A stretch of DNA of 64,000 nucleotides from E44-bin89 sp034409565 (lineage in GTDB: Bacteria; Chloroflexota; Dehalococcoidia; Dehalococcoidales; RBG-16-60-22), in the NCBI GenBank assembly GCA_034409565.1, contig DAOUMS010000003.1:1-64000 (forward strand). Reading direction: 5' to 3'. The position numbers and the translations under genes are program-made. The notes below the pieces were generated by a model that was given only the letters and a program-made list of their open reading frames with translations, ran no database searches and was not told the origin of the DNA. Positions 38,693 to 47,985 of the stretch are shown here, in pieces (position 1 is the stretch's first letter; each line of letters opens with the position of its first letter).

Positions 38693-41600
38693 ATGTCATT
38701 GGGCTTAACTCAATTGCTGAGCTTGATTGAGGATATGCCGACGTTCCGCCAGTTACTGGCGGCCTGGCCGCGTCAGAGCCGTGGCAAAAAGATTATTTTG
38801 CTCGATGCGGCCAAGCCTTATCTCATCGCCGCGCTATACCGGCACTGGCGGCGACCTTTTTTCGTGGTGACCGCGCAGCCGGAGCAGGCTAAAAAACTGT
38901 CGGAGCAGCTTGCTGCGTGGACCGGAGCTGCGGTCAGTATTTTCCCGGAGCCGGACGCTTTGCCCTATGAGCGGGTCGCTACCGACCCTGCCACCGAGCT
39001 GGAACGGGTGCGGGTGCTGTCGGCGCTGGCCGGTTGTGCTGTGGTGGGAAATCAGGCGGGGCCACCCCTCGTTATCGCTTCCGCACCGGCGCTGATGACC
39101 GGGACGGCGTCTTTTCGTGACTTTGCCGCTGCCTGTGGCACGATAAAGGCCGGAATGGATATCGAGCCATACCGCCTCCTGCGCGGCTGGGCAGATATCG
39201 GTTATCAGATGGAGGGCGTGGTTGAGATACCCGGCACGATAAGCCATCGCGGCGGCATTATAGATGTTTACCCGCCCACCAGCGAGCTTCCTGCCAGGCT
39301 GGAGTTCTTCGGCAATACCGTGGAAAGCATCCGGCTTTTCGACCCCGAAAGCCAGCGCTCGCTGGAAAAGATGGCGTCGCTCTCGGTGGCGCCGGCCACG
39401 GAACTGCTGGGCAAAAAAGCGGAGATGGAGGAGTTTCTGCGCAGTCTGGACCTGGCCAGTCTCAACCCGGAGATGCGCGAGGAGTACGAGTCGGAAATAG
39501 CCATGCTGCTCGAAGGGCAGAGACCGCGTAACCGCCAGTTCTATGCTTCACTTTTCCATCAAAGTAGCCTTCTCGACTACCTGCCGGAGAACGCGATTTT
39601 GCTACTTGATGAGCTACGGAGCATTGAGCAGGCAATCGAGGGACTGCATGCTGAGGCCGAGCAGATGCGGGGGGAAAAGGTGGCCGGGGGAGAACTGCCC
39701 CCCAATTTTCCCCGCACCTATTTTACTTGGGAGGAGCTTGAGGGAAAAATCAGGGAACGGGAACGCCTGGCTCTCGCCGCCTGGGGTGGTGATGAGGAAT
39801 CGTGGCGGTTCAACTTTGCCCCGGCCCCGAACTACGCCGGCCAGTTGCCATCGTTTTGTAGAAGGGCAAAGCAGCTCCTGGGACAGAAAAGAAAAATAGT
39901 GGTCGTCAGCCACCAGGCGGGTCGCCTCTCCGAGCTGCTAGGTGAAGAAGATATAATCGCTGCGCCGGTCACGGAAGTCGGGCAGACGCCAACGCCGGGC
40001 TCACTGACGCTGGTTCAGGGCTCGCTGGCCGAGGGCTGGGTGATGAACGGCGAGACCTATCTTTTCACCGATGCCGAGATTTTTGGCTTTGTCAAGCAGC
40101 GGCGTCAGGTGAAGAAACATCCGGTGCCAAAGCAGAAGCTCTTTGTTGATGTAACACCGGGCGACTACGTGGTGCATGTGGAGCACGGCATTGCCAAGTT
40201 TGCTGAAGTCAGGACGCTGCGCCGCGACGGCAACGAGAGGGAATACCTGGTGCTGCGCTACGCCGCCGGCGACCGCCTCTATGTCCCCACCGACCAGATA
40301 GACCGCGTCAGCCGCTATATCGGCGCCGGCGACCGCCCGCCAGCACTGAGCCGGCTGGGCACCCAGGAGTGGAGCCGTACCAAGCAGCGGGCCAAGGAAG
40401 CCGCCGAAGACCTGGCCCAGGAACTGCTGGCTTTGTATGCCACCAGGGAGGTGGTGCCGGGCTTTGCCTTTTCCCGCGACACGCTCTGGCAGCAGGAGAT
40501 GGAGGCCTCATTTCCCTATGTCGAGACGCCCGACCAGATGGAGGCGCAGCACGACGTCAAGGGGGACATGGAGAAGACCAAGCCGATGGACAGGCTCGTC
40601 TGCGGCGACGTCGGCTACGGCAAGACGGAGGTCGCCATCCGGGCCGCCTTTAAAGCGGTGATGGACAACAAGCAGGCGGCGGTGCTGGTGCCGACCACGG
40701 TGCTGGCGCAGCAGCACTATGCCACCTTTAGAGAGCGGCTGGACGCTTTTCCTTTGCGCATAGAAGTGCTGAGCCGCTTTAAATCGCCGAAAGAGCAGGA
40801 CGAGATAGTCGGGGGGCTGGGGGACGGTCGGGTGGACATCTGCATCGGCACCCACAGATTGTTGCAGAAAGATATACGCTTCAAAGACCTCGGGCTGCTG
40901 ATTATTGACGAGGAGCAGCGGTTCGGCGTCAACCACAAGGAGTATTTAAAAAAGATGCGCCGGGAGGTGGACGTTTTGACTTTGAGCGCCACCCCCATCC
41001 CCCGCACCCTGCACATGTCTCTGGTGGGGGTGAGGGACATGAGCACCATGGCGACGCCCCCCGACGAGCGCCTGCCCATCAAGACCTACGTTGCCGAGTA
41101 CAACGAGCGGCTGGTCAGAGAGGCCATCCTGCGCGAGCTGGAGAGAAACGGGCAGGTCTTCTTCGTGCACAACCGGGTGCAGAGCATCAGCATGGTGGCG
41201 CAGAAGCTGGCGGCGCTGGTGCCGGAGGCGACAATCGCCATTGCCCACGGGCGGATGCCGGAGGGAGAACTGGAGGCGGTGATGGCCGACTTCGCGCAGG
41301 GGCAGAGCGACGTGCTCGTCTGCACCACCATTATTGAGTCGGGCCTGGACATGCCCAACGTCAATACGTTGCTCGTCAACCAGGCGGACAAATTTGGCCT
41401 GACGCAGCTTTACCAGTTACGGGGGCGGGTGGGTCGCGGCGCCAGTCTGGCCCATGCCTATTTTCTGTACGATAGAGAGAAGCGCCTGACGCCCACGGCG
41501 CAGAAGCGCCTGCGCACCATCTACGAGGCCACCGAGCTCGGTGCCGGGTTCAACATCGCCATGAAAGACCTGGAAATCAGGGGTGCGGGCACGCTGCTGG

Positions 41601-42142
41601 GGACAAAGCAGAGCGGCTATATAACCGCCATCGGCTTCAACCTGTACTGCCGACTGCTCGCCGAGGCGGTGGAGCAGCAGAAGTCGAGGCTGGCGGGCGT
41701 TAAAGAGGAAGCGAAGCCGCCCCGCCTCCCCACCCCGACCATTGACCTGCCCCTCGACGCCTACATCCCCGAGGACTACGTGCCCGATTTAGAGACACGG
41801 CTGGGGCTGTACCAGAAGCTGGTGAAGGTGGCGGAACTGGAGCAGGTGGCGGCGCTGGCGCAGGAGTTTCAGGACCGCTTTGGCGCGCTGCCCGAGGAAG
41901 CGCAGAACCTGCTCTACGCATTGAGAGTAAAGCTTCTGGCCGCCAGCGCGGGCATAGAGTCCGTCACCACCGAGCACGGCCATATTATCATCAGGCGCTT
42001 TGGCGGCCTCCCCTTCGACAGCCAGAAACTGGCGCCGTTAATCAGGGACGGCGTCAGGGTGGGGAATACGCAGGTTTCCCTGAATATAAGAAGGGTGGGT
42101 GGGAAGTGGAAGGAGGTGGTGGAGGGGGTGGTGGGAGTATAA
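38693..42142 (+). CDS. mfd: Transcription-repair coupling factor
   Basis: Removes RNA polymerase stalled at DNA lesions and recruits UvrA. The ~1150-residue protein has the UvrB-like N-terminal domains, the RNA-polymerase-interacting domain (about 480-560; VTPGDYVVHVEHGIAKFAEV), the helicase motifs GDVGYGKTEVAIRAAF (Walker A), IIDEEQRFGV (DEEQ box), TLSATPIPRTLHMSL and LRGRVGRG, and the C-terminal TRCF domain. ATG 38693 with GGGGAA six bases upstream is preferred to GTG 38675. Confidence 0.97.
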   Translation: MSLGLTQLLSLIEDMPTFRQLLAAWPRQSRGKKIILLDAAKPYLIAALYRHWRRPFFVVTAQPEQAKKLSEQLAAWTGAAVSIFPEPDALPYERVATDPATELERVRVLSALAGCAVVGNQAGPPLVIASAPALMTGTASFRDFAAACGTIKAGMDIEPYRLLRGWADIGYQMEGVVEIPGTISHRGGIIDVYPPTSELPARLEFFGNTVESIRLFDPESQRSLEKMASLSVAPATELLGKKAEMEEFLRSLDLASLNPEMREEYESEIAMLLEGQRPRNRQFYASLFHQSSLLDYLPENAILLLDELRSIEQAIEGLHAEAEQMRGEKVAGGELPPNFPRTYFTWEELEGKIRERERLALAAWGGDEESWRFNFAPAPNYAGQLPSFCRRAKQLLGQKRKIVVVSHQAGRLSELLGEEDIIAAPVTEVGQTPTPGSLTLVQGSLAEGWVMNGETYLFTDAEIFGFVKQRRQVKKHPVPKQKLFVDVTPGDYVVHVEHGIAKFAEVRTLRRDGNEREYLVLRYAAGDRLYVPTDQIDRVSRYIGAGDRPPALSRLGTQEWSRTKQRAKEAAEDLAQELLALYATREVVPGFAFSRDTLWQQEMEASFPYVETPDQMEAQHDVKGDMEKTKPMDRLVCGDVGYGKTEVAIRAAFKAVMDNKQAAVLVPTTVLAQQHYATFRERLDAFPLRIEVLSRFKSPKEQDEIVGGLGDGRVDICIGTHRLLQKDIRFKDLGLLIIDEEQRFGVNHKEYLKKMRREVDVLTLSATPIPRTLHMSLVGVRDMSTMATPPDERLPIKTYVAEYNERLVREAILRELERNGQVFFVHNRVQSISMVAQKLAALVPEATIAIAHGRMPEGELEAVMADFAQGQSDVLVCTTIIESGLDMPNVNTLLVNQADKFGLTQLYQLRGRVGRGASLAHAYFLYDREKRLTPTAQKRLRTIYEATELGAGFNIAMKDLEIRGAGTLLGTKQSGYITAIGFNLYCRLLAEAVEQQKSRLAGVKEEAKPPRLPTPTIDLPLDAYIPEDYVPDLETRLGLYQKLVKVAELEQVAALAQEFQDRFGALPEEAQNLLYALRVKLLAASAGIESVTTEHGHIIIRRFGGLPFDSQKLAPLIRDGVRVGNTQVSLNIRRVGGKWKEVVEGVVGV

Positions 42143-42181
42143 GGTGAATCGATATGAAATCCTACGAGGAGGAGATTAATT

Positions 42182-42931
42182 ATGAAGGACAAGAGAGACG
42201 ATATTATCCGAAAATTAAAAGAAATGAATAAGGAAATAGCGGAGCCTATAATTCAAAAAAATGCTGTGGAACGGTTTACCCGGTATTCAGGCGAGCTCTC
42301 GGGTTTCCTTTCCAGTGGTTTCAAAGTGGTTACAGGACTGACTTTTGATGAAATGACACAGCAACTATTACAAATAGTTAAACACGCTGAAAGCTTGTGG
42401 GATGAATCAATGCTGCTTTTTAATATAGGCAGATACTCAACTGCTTGCTTTTTGTCCATTGTTTGTATTGAGGAATGCGCTAAGATTAATTTTGGCATGT
42501 TCCAAGTTCTGGTTTCGGCTACTAGTAAAACCTCTTCAAGTAATCAACGGGCTTCTACAGTTTCGCGTAAAAGGGGTCCTTTGACGTCTCACACAATGAA
42601 ACATTTTTTAGCAGCATGTTCAGGTGCTTTGGTAAACTCAAGAATGGATAGAATTCTAGGAATGGATAAAGTGGCATCTTTTATATCAGACTGCGAGACA
42701 GGAAGGATAGAGGAACTTCGTCAAAGATGCTTATACACCGACATTGCCCAAAGCGGAAATAAAGTAATTCTGCCTATGGAACAGATAAGTGGCGAGCAGG
42801 CTCTTTTTTATGTTTGTTTAGCTGGAGAGATTCTAGCTGAAGCAGGAGGTATAGAGCCATCTACTTGGGAGAAGCTATTAGAAAAAGTAGATAAATTTGA
42901 AAAAGAAAAAAATGTAAAACCTAGCAAGTAG
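42182..42931 (+). CDS. AbiV-type HEPN abortive-infection protein
   Basis: The 249-residue protein has at about 68-101 the repeat-like stretch AESLWDESMLLFNIGRYSTA followed by CFLSIVCIEECAKINFGMF. This is the A.E.L...G...SA..LS...EE..K pattern of AbiV-type HEPN proteins. The AT-rich sequence stands out from the GC-rich mfd and MBL genes around it, so it was probably acquired. It has a strong GAGGAG ribosome-binding site and its own terminator. HEPN proteins are often RNases, but no RxxxxH motif is certain here. Confidence 0.6.
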   Translation: MKDKRDDIIRKLKEMNKEIAEPIIQKNAVERFTRYSGELSGFLSSGFKVVTGLTFDEMTQQLLQIVKHAESLWDESMLLFNIGRYSTACFLSIVCIEECAKINFGMFQVLVSATSKTSSSNQRASTVSRKRGPLTSHTMKHFLAACSGALVNSRMDRILGMDKVASFISDCETGRIEELRQRCLYTDIAQSGNKVILPMEQISGEQALFYVCLAGEILAEAGGIEPSTWEKLLEKVDKFEKEKNVKPSK

Positions 42932-42940
42932 GGTAGTCTG

Positions 42941-42964
42941 AGAGGGGCGCAAACCCCTCTTTTT
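42941..42964 (+). terminator. Rho-independent terminator after the AbiV-like gene
   Basis: AGAGGGG (42941-42947) pairs with CCCCTCT (42954-42960) around CGCAAA, followed by TTTT. Confidence 0.88.
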
Positions 42965-42982
42965 CTTTAGCTGTAATGATTA

Positions 42983-43966
42983 TCAGGTGAGCGAGTACAG
43001 AATCTGGTTGTTTTCGCGGGCGCTCTTGACCGCGCCTTTATTTTCCAGGTATTCGAGATGGGCTATCGTTTCCCCAACGGCAAACCATTTCTGAGCGGGT
43101 GGGAAATCAGCCCAGGAGCGGCAGTTCAGGTTCCAGGTTATAAAGGGGGCAACTTGAAAGGCGGTTTTTCTTCCCTTTTCAAGGGCGGCCAGGACCTCAT
43201 TTAGCCTGGCCTGGTGGTGGGCCTGGAGTTCTTTTATCCTTTTCTTGAGGCTGTGCCCCGCTTTCCGGTGCCCCGGCAAAACAATATCCGCTTCCAGATT
43301 ATATACTTTGTCCAGGCTGGCCAGATACTCGTTCAGGGAATTTGCCATCTCGGGCCAGTACGTTATGTTGGGCGTGATGTCAAAAAGAATATGGTCTCCA
43401 GAAACAAACACTTTATGATTGGGCTCGTAAAGGCACATATGGCCTGGGGAATGGCCCGGAGTTTCCAGGCAACGAAACGAGTACTCTCCGATTTCAAGAA
43501 CATCGCCTTCCCGCAAAACGGTGAATTCGACGCGCTGCTTTAAGCCGTACTGGTGAAAGGGATGGTTCTTGATGGCTGCCTCAAGTTCAGCTTCAGGAAA
43601 GCCGCTGGCGATATAGAAAGCGTAGCGGCCTTGCCAGCGTTTTTGCCACGCATCGTTATCCGCATTGACTATACTCGCTTCTTTCTGGCTGAAGTAAATC
43701 CTCGATGTATCGGACCTGAGCTCGGCCACCAGCCCCAGGTGGTCTACGTGCAAATGAGTTATAAAGAAATCGGTACGGGCTAAATCTACCCCCAGCTTTT
43801 TCAGGCTGGTCAACATTTCCCGCTTGCATTCTTCCCGGTTCTGCCCGGTATCAATGAGCAAGTAGCGCTCTTCGCCTTTAATGAGGTAAGCATTGAGCGC
43901 CTTTAATGGACTCCGGGGAAGAGGAATTTCTATACGATACAGGTCTGGTAAGACTTGTTCAATCAT
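42983..43966 (-). CDS. MBL-fold hydrolase, glyoxalase II-like
   Basis: The 327-residue protein has ALNAYLIKGEERYLLIDTG, metal motif FITHLHVDHLG (HxHxDH), CLETPGHSPGHMCLYEPN and VFVSGDHILFD. The C-terminal ~70 residues form the extra helical domain often seen in this subgroup (RIKELQAHHQARLNEVLAAL). It cleaves a thioester or lactone in related proteins; the substrate here is unknown. Confidence 0.9.
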   Translation of the reverse strand: MIEQVLPDLYRIEIPLPRSPLKALNAYLIKGEERYLLIDTGQNREECKREMLTSLKKLGVDLARTDFFITHLHVDHLGLVAELRSDTSRIYFSQKEASIVNADNDAWQKRWQGRYAFYIASGFPEAELEAAIKNHPFHQYGLKQRVEFTVLREGDVLEIGEYSFRCLETPGHSPGHMCLYEPNHKVFVSGDHILFDITPNITYWPEMANSLNEYLASLDKVYNLEADIVLPGHRKAGHSLKKRIKELQAHHQARLNEVLAALEKGRKTAFQVAPFITWNLNCRSWADFPPAQKWFAVGETIAHLEYLENKGAVKSARENNQILYSLT

Positions 43967-44066
43967 CGTTTGCTCCGTTAATTTTATGACTTATTCGTGG
44001 CTGTTGTCTAATCTTCATATCATACTATAACTGAAAGCACACCGCCGGTTATGCTAAACTCTAATC

Positions 44067-44792
44067 GTGGCCAGGAAACGCCTTGATAGCCTGGTGGTGG
44101 AGCGTGGGTTGGCGGAAACCCGGACCAGAGCCCAGGCCTTAATCATGGCCGGGGAGGTCTTGGTCAACGGGAGTCCGGCCGCCAAGTCCGGCACGCTCGT
44201 CAGCGAGGACGTTGAGCTCACGGTCAAAGAGCCGCTGCCCTACGTCAGCCGCGGCGGTGTCAAGCTGGCGCACGCCCTTGACGTTTTTCAAATAAGTGTC
44301 TCGGGCATGATGGTGGCGGACATCGGGGCGTCAACGGGCGGCTTCACCGACTGCCTTCTCCAGCGGGGGGCAGAGAGAGTCTACGCCATAGACGTTGGCT
44401 ACGGGCAGCTTGACTACCGTCTGAGGCAAGACAAGAGGGTGGTGGTCATGGAGCGGGTCAATGCCCGCTATCCAGTATCCCTGCCGGAGAGGGTTGCCCT
44501 GGCGACCATCGACCTCTCCTTTATATCGGTAACGAAGGTGATACCTGTGGTGGTCGGCCTGCTCAAGGGGAACGGCGACCTGCTGGTCTTAATAAAGCCG
44601 CAGTTCGAGGCGAAGCGGGCGGAGGTGGGCAAAGGGGGCATCATCAGAGACCCGCAAACGCACGCCAGAGTGCTGGGACGGTTTATCAAGTGGGCGGTGG
44701 AGCAAAAGCTGCGCCTGAAAGGACTTACGGCTTCGCCCATCCTCGGCTCATCGGGCAACCGGGAGTTTTTCCTCAGGTTGAATTTGACATAA
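44067..44792 (+). CDS. tlyA: TlyA-family rRNA 2'-O-methyltransferase
   Basis: The 241-residue protein has an S4 RNA-binding domain (1-60; KRLDSLVVERGLAETRTRAQ) and a FtsJ-like methyltransferase domain with VADIGASTGGFTDCLL and IDLSFISV. TlyA methylates cytidines of 16S/23S rRNA and is also called hemolysin A. GTG 44067 is the start. The next gene starts on the last base of its stop codon. Confidence 0.93.
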   Translation: MARKRLDSLVVERGLAETRTRAQALIMAGEVLVNGSPAAKSGTLVSEDVELTVKEPLPYVSRGGVKLAHALDVFQISVSGMMVADIGASTGGFTDCLLQRGAERVYAIDVGYGQLDYRLRQDKRVVVMERVNARYPVSLPERVALATIDLSFISVTKVIPVVVGLLKGNGDLLVLIKPQFEAKRAEVGKGGIIRDPQTHARVLGRFIKWAVEQKLRLKGLTASPILGSSGNREFFLRLNLT

Positions 44793-45559
44793 TGATAAAC
44801 AAGGTTACTCTCACCGTTGATGGCATCCCGATAGTCGGCGAGCTGCATCTGCCGAAAGGCAGAGGCCCGTACCCCGCCGTCTGTATCTGCCATGGCATCC
44901 CGTCGGGCAAGCCGAAAGACCCGTCTGACGGCGGCTACCCGGAGCTGGCAGCGCGAATAAATCGCAATGGCTTTGCCGCCTTTATCTTCAATTTCCGGGG
45001 CGCTGGGGAAAGCGGGGGCAACTTCGACCTCTCCGGCTGGGGGTGCGATTTAACAGCGGCGATTGATTACCTGTGGCAACTTCCCGAACTGGACCGGGCG
45101 CATCTATCCCTGCTTGGATTCAGTGGCGGGGCGGCCGTTTCTATATACACAGCGGCCAGGGATAAACGGGTGTCAGGTGTGGCCGCCTGCGCCTGCCCGG
45201 CAGAGTTCACCTTTTTCAACGAGCTTGATGAGCCGCAGAAGGTTATTGACCATTTCCGCAGTATCGGCATAATTCGCGACGGCAACTTCCCGGCGTCGGT
45301 AGAGGCATGGTTGGGTGGCTTCAATGAGGTTCGCCCCATAGACCATGTGGCCGGGATTGCTCCCCGCCCCCTGCTGCTCGTTCACGGGGACAAAGATGAA
45401 ACGGTCGCTCTCAGCCATGCCCGGCGACTATATGAAAAAGCTGGCGAGCCGAAACAGCTCGCTGTCATCGTTGGTGCCGGACACAGGTTGCGGCAGAACG
45501 AGCGGGCCATGAGGCAGGTTATCCTCTGGCTTAAAAGTCATTGTCAGGCGTCCGCGTGA
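44792..45559 (+). CDS. Alpha/beta hydrolase
   Basis: The 255-residue protein has the oxyanion region CICHGIPSGKP, nucleophile elbow LLGFSGGAAVS (G-F-S-G-G), the acid in LLLVHGDKDETVAL and the His in IVGAGHRLRQ. It resembles the small dienelactone-hydrolase/peptidase-like esterases. ATG 44792 overlaps the tlyA stop by one base. Substrate unknown. Confidence 0.88.
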   Translation: MINKVTLTVDGIPIVGELHLPKGRGPYPAVCICHGIPSGKPKDPSDGGYPELAARINRNGFAAFIFNFRGAGESGGNFDLSGWGCDLTAAIDYLWQLPELDRAHLSLLGFSGGAAVSIYTAARDKRVSGVAACACPAEFTFFNELDEPQKVIDHFRSIGIIRDGNFPASVEAWLGGFNEVRPIDHVAGIAPRPLLLVHGDKDETVALSHARRLYEKAGEPKQLAVIVGAGHRLRQNERAMRQVILWLKSHCQASA

Positions 45560-45569
45560 TTGTGCTGAT

Positions 45570-45598
45570 TTGACCCGGAAGTGAGCGAGGGCTATAAT
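45570..45598 (+). promoter_or_regulatory. Promoter for purF
   Basis: TTGACC (45570-45575), 17-base spacer and TATAAT (45593-45598). The GTG start of purF is only six bases after the -10 box, so the transcript would begin at the start codon. Confidence 0.8.
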
Positions 45599-45603
45599 TA
45601 ACA

Positions 45604-47067
45604 GTGGCAGGGTCAATCAGGACCGGAGATAAGAAGCTGGACAAGTTGCAAGAAAGCTGCGGTGTTTTCGGTGTTTATGCCCCCAATGAAGATGTAGCTC
45701 GTCTTACCTATTTTGCCCTCTTTGCCCTGCAGCACCGTGGCCAGGAAAGCAGTGGTATCGCCACCGCTGACGGCAAGAAAGTCAACGTTTATGCCAGAAT
45801 GGGCCTGGTAGCTCAGGTCTTCACCGAAGAAGTGTTCAGCCACCTCAGCGGCAATATCGCCATCGGCCACAATCGTTATTCCACGCGCGGCTCAAATCGG
45901 GCATGCAATGCTCAGCCCATGCTGGTGGGTAAAGGCAATAACGCCATCGCCATAGCTCACAATGGCAATATTGTCAATGCCGAGTTCCTTTACGAGCAGC
46001 TCTGTGAGCAGGGCTATACTTTTCAGAGTTCCACCGATAGCGAGGTAATTGCCAACCTCGTTCTTGCCGCACCGGAGGATAACTGGGTGGACAAGATACG
46101 TTACGCGATGAACCGGCTGCAGGGAGCGTACTCGTTGACGCTGCTGACCAGGGACACGCTCTTTGCTGTCCGCGACCCGCTGGGGGTACGACCGCTGTGC
46201 CTGGGCAAAATTGACGGCGGCTGGGTTATCGCCTCGGAGACGTGCGCTATAGACCACATTGGCGCCGACTTGGTTCGTGAAGTTGAGCCGGGCGAGATTA
46301 TCAAGATTGATGCCAAAGGCATGGAGAGTTACCCGGGTAAGCGTAGTAGACGGGCACTGTGCATCTTCGAATATATTTATTTTGCCCGCCCCGATAGTGT
46401 GATTAACGGTCGGTTGCTCTCTCCTGCGCGGCAGGCGATGGGTGTCGGACTGGCGGTGGAATACCCGGTGGCTGCCGACCTCGTTGTTGGTGTGCCTGAT
46501 TCAGCCACCAGCGCCGGTATCGGCTATGCCCGCGAGTCAGGTATCCCCGTCGGCGAGGGGTTAATCAGGAACCGCTACGTGGGGCGGACCTTTATTGAAC
46601 CCGACCAGCGCATCAGGGACCTGGGCGTAAAGCTGAAGTTCAATCCTCTCCCCCGCATGCTCAATAATAAAAGGCTGGTGGTGGTGGATGACAGCATTGT
46701 TCGCGGCACCACCACTCCGAGTATCATCAAGGAGTTGAGGCGGGCCGGCGCCAAAGAAATCCACATGCGCATATGTGCGCCGCCCATTTGCTATCCCTGC
46801 TTCTTCGGTGTGGACATGGCGACCCGCGGCGAGTTGATAGCCGCCCAGAAGTCAATACCTCAAATCTGCAAATTCATTGGTGCGGATACTCTCGGCTATC
46901 TCAGTATAAATGGCCTGCTGAAAGCCGTGGCTTTGCCCGGGGACCAGTTCTGCCTGGCCTGTTTTACCGGTGAATACCCCATACCGGTCCAGCTTGAGAT
47001 GGACAAGTTCGCTCTGGAGACAAGGCAACTGCAGCAACAGGTGCTTTCCCAGGCGGGGCGACGCTAA
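45604..47067 (+). CDS. purF: Amidophosphoribosyltransferase
   Basis: The first step of purine synthesis. The 487-residue protein has an 18-residue propeptide ending before Cys19 (ESCGVFGVY), the glutaminase motif ALQHRGQESSGIA and the PRPP loop VVVDDSIVRGTTT. The cysteines CAPPICYPC and FCLACFTGEYP match the Fe-S (Bacillus-type) form. The start is GTG 45604, with no ribosome-binding site and at the predicted transcription start. Confidence 0.96.
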   Translation: MAGSIRTGDKKLDKLQESCGVFGVYAPNEDVARLTYFALFALQHRGQESSGIATADGKKVNVYARMGLVAQVFTEEVFSHLSGNIAIGHNRYSTRGSNRACNAQPMLVGKGNNAIAIAHNGNIVNAEFLYEQLCEQGYTFQSSTDSEVIANLVLAAPEDNWVDKIRYAMNRLQGAYSLTLLTRDTLFAVRDPLGVRPLCLGKIDGGWVIASETCAIDHIGADLVREVEPGEIIKIDAKGMESYPGKRSRRALCIFEYIYFARPDSVINGRLLSPARQAMGVGLAVEYPVAADLVVGVPDSATSAGIGYARESGIPVGEGLIRNRYVGRTFIEPDQRIRDLGVKLKFNPLPRMLNNKRLVVVDDSIVRGTTTPSIIKELRRAGAKEIHMRICAPPICYPCFFGVDMATRGELIAAQKSIPQICKFIGADTLGYLSINGLLKAVALPGDQFCLACFTGEYPIPVQLEMDKFALETRQLQQQVLSQAGRR

Positions 47068-47103
47068 AAATCACTAGTTTACCAGTTTTGGCCCTTTTCT
47101 CAG

Positions 47104-47132
47104 TTGACAATGTCTTCCGTTTATTGTAAATT
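47104..47132 (+). promoter_or_regulatory. Promoter for lexA
   Basis: TTGACA (47104-47109), 17-base spacer and TAAATT (47127-47132). Confidence 0.7.
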
Positions 47133-47137
47133 TTATT

Positions 47138-47151
47138 AGAACAATTGTTCT
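47138..47151. promoter_or_regulatory. SOS box at lexA
   Basis: The perfect palindrome AGAACAATTGTTCT contains GAAC-N4-GTTC, the Gram-positive type LexA operator. It overlaps the likely transcription start of lexA, so LexA represses itself here. Confidence 0.85.
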
Positions 47152-47176
47152 TCACATAATATACAGGCGGGAAATC

Positions 47177-47848
47177 ATGAGTCCATTATCGGCAAAAAGG
47201 CAGCAAATCGTTGCTTTTATTCTCCGGTTTATGGAGGATAAAGGCTATCCCCCGACCGTCAGGGATATACAGAGTGGCTGTGGCATCAGTTCCACATCAG
47301 TGGTTGACTACCACCTGAAGGTCCTGGAGAAAGAGGGGCACATACGTCGTGACCCCGAGGTGTCGCGCGGCATCGAACTGCTGGGCGGAGCACCATCTCT
47401 ATGGAGAGTGCAGGTGCCAATAATCGGGCAGATAGCTGCCGGCGAACCGATTCCGGTGCCTGATTCAGGGACATGGGACGCCGCCGCCGGCGCTGATTCG
47501 CTTGAGGTAACGGCTGACCTTACCCGGGGGAGGCAGGATATTTATGCCTTGAAAGTAAAGGGCACGTCAATGATTGACGCGCTGATAAATGATGGTGATA
47601 TGGTGCTGATGCAGTATGTCAACACGGTGGATAACGGGGAGATGGCGGCGGTGTGGCTCAGGGCAGAAAAGGAGGCCACTCTGAAAAAAGTCTATGTTGG
47701 GCCAGACCGCGTGCGCCTTCAGCCGGCGAACAGCCAGATGCCGCCGCTCTATGCTGACCCGGGAAACGTTGAAATTCAGGGGCGGGTTATTGCCGTAATC
47801 CGGCAGCTGGGAAAGCCAGCACCAAAAAAATTAAAAAATAAATCATAG
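47177..47848 (+). CDS. lexA: LexA repressor
   Basis: The 223-residue protein has the winged-helix domain (about 1-68; TVRDIQSGCGISSTSVVDYH), the autocleavage site Ala88-Gly89 (IAAGEPIP), Ser131 (KGTSMIDAL) and Lys170 (ATLKK) as the catalytic dyad. The C-terminus is basic (KKLKNKS). RecA-activated cleavage would induce SOS genes; an operator lies directly upstream. Confidence 0.95.
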   Translation: MSPLSAKRQQIVAFILRFMEDKGYPPTVRDIQSGCGISSTSVVDYHLKVLEKEGHIRRDPEVSRGIELLGGAPSLWRVQVPIIGQIAAGEPIPVPDSGTWDAAAGADSLEVTADLTRGRQDIYALKVKGTSMIDALINDGDMVLMQYVNTVDNGEMAAVWLRAEKEATLKKVYVGPDRVRLQPANSQMPPLYADPGNVEIQGRVIAVIRQLGKPAPKKLKNKS

Positions 47849-47985
47849 CTCGATTTGCATTTTCCACGGTCGTCAATATAAACTTGATTTGATTTTTCTC
47901 TGGCAGTAGTTATAAAGTATTTACAACCTGAGCTTGCGCTGAGGTTGAAGAAGATACGGCCGATGCGTTATAACAGAAGAGAGCT

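Noticed and set aside
45559..45604. Purine riboswitch before purF
   Set aside because: The gap is only about 45 bases and filled by the promoter; no room for an aptamer.
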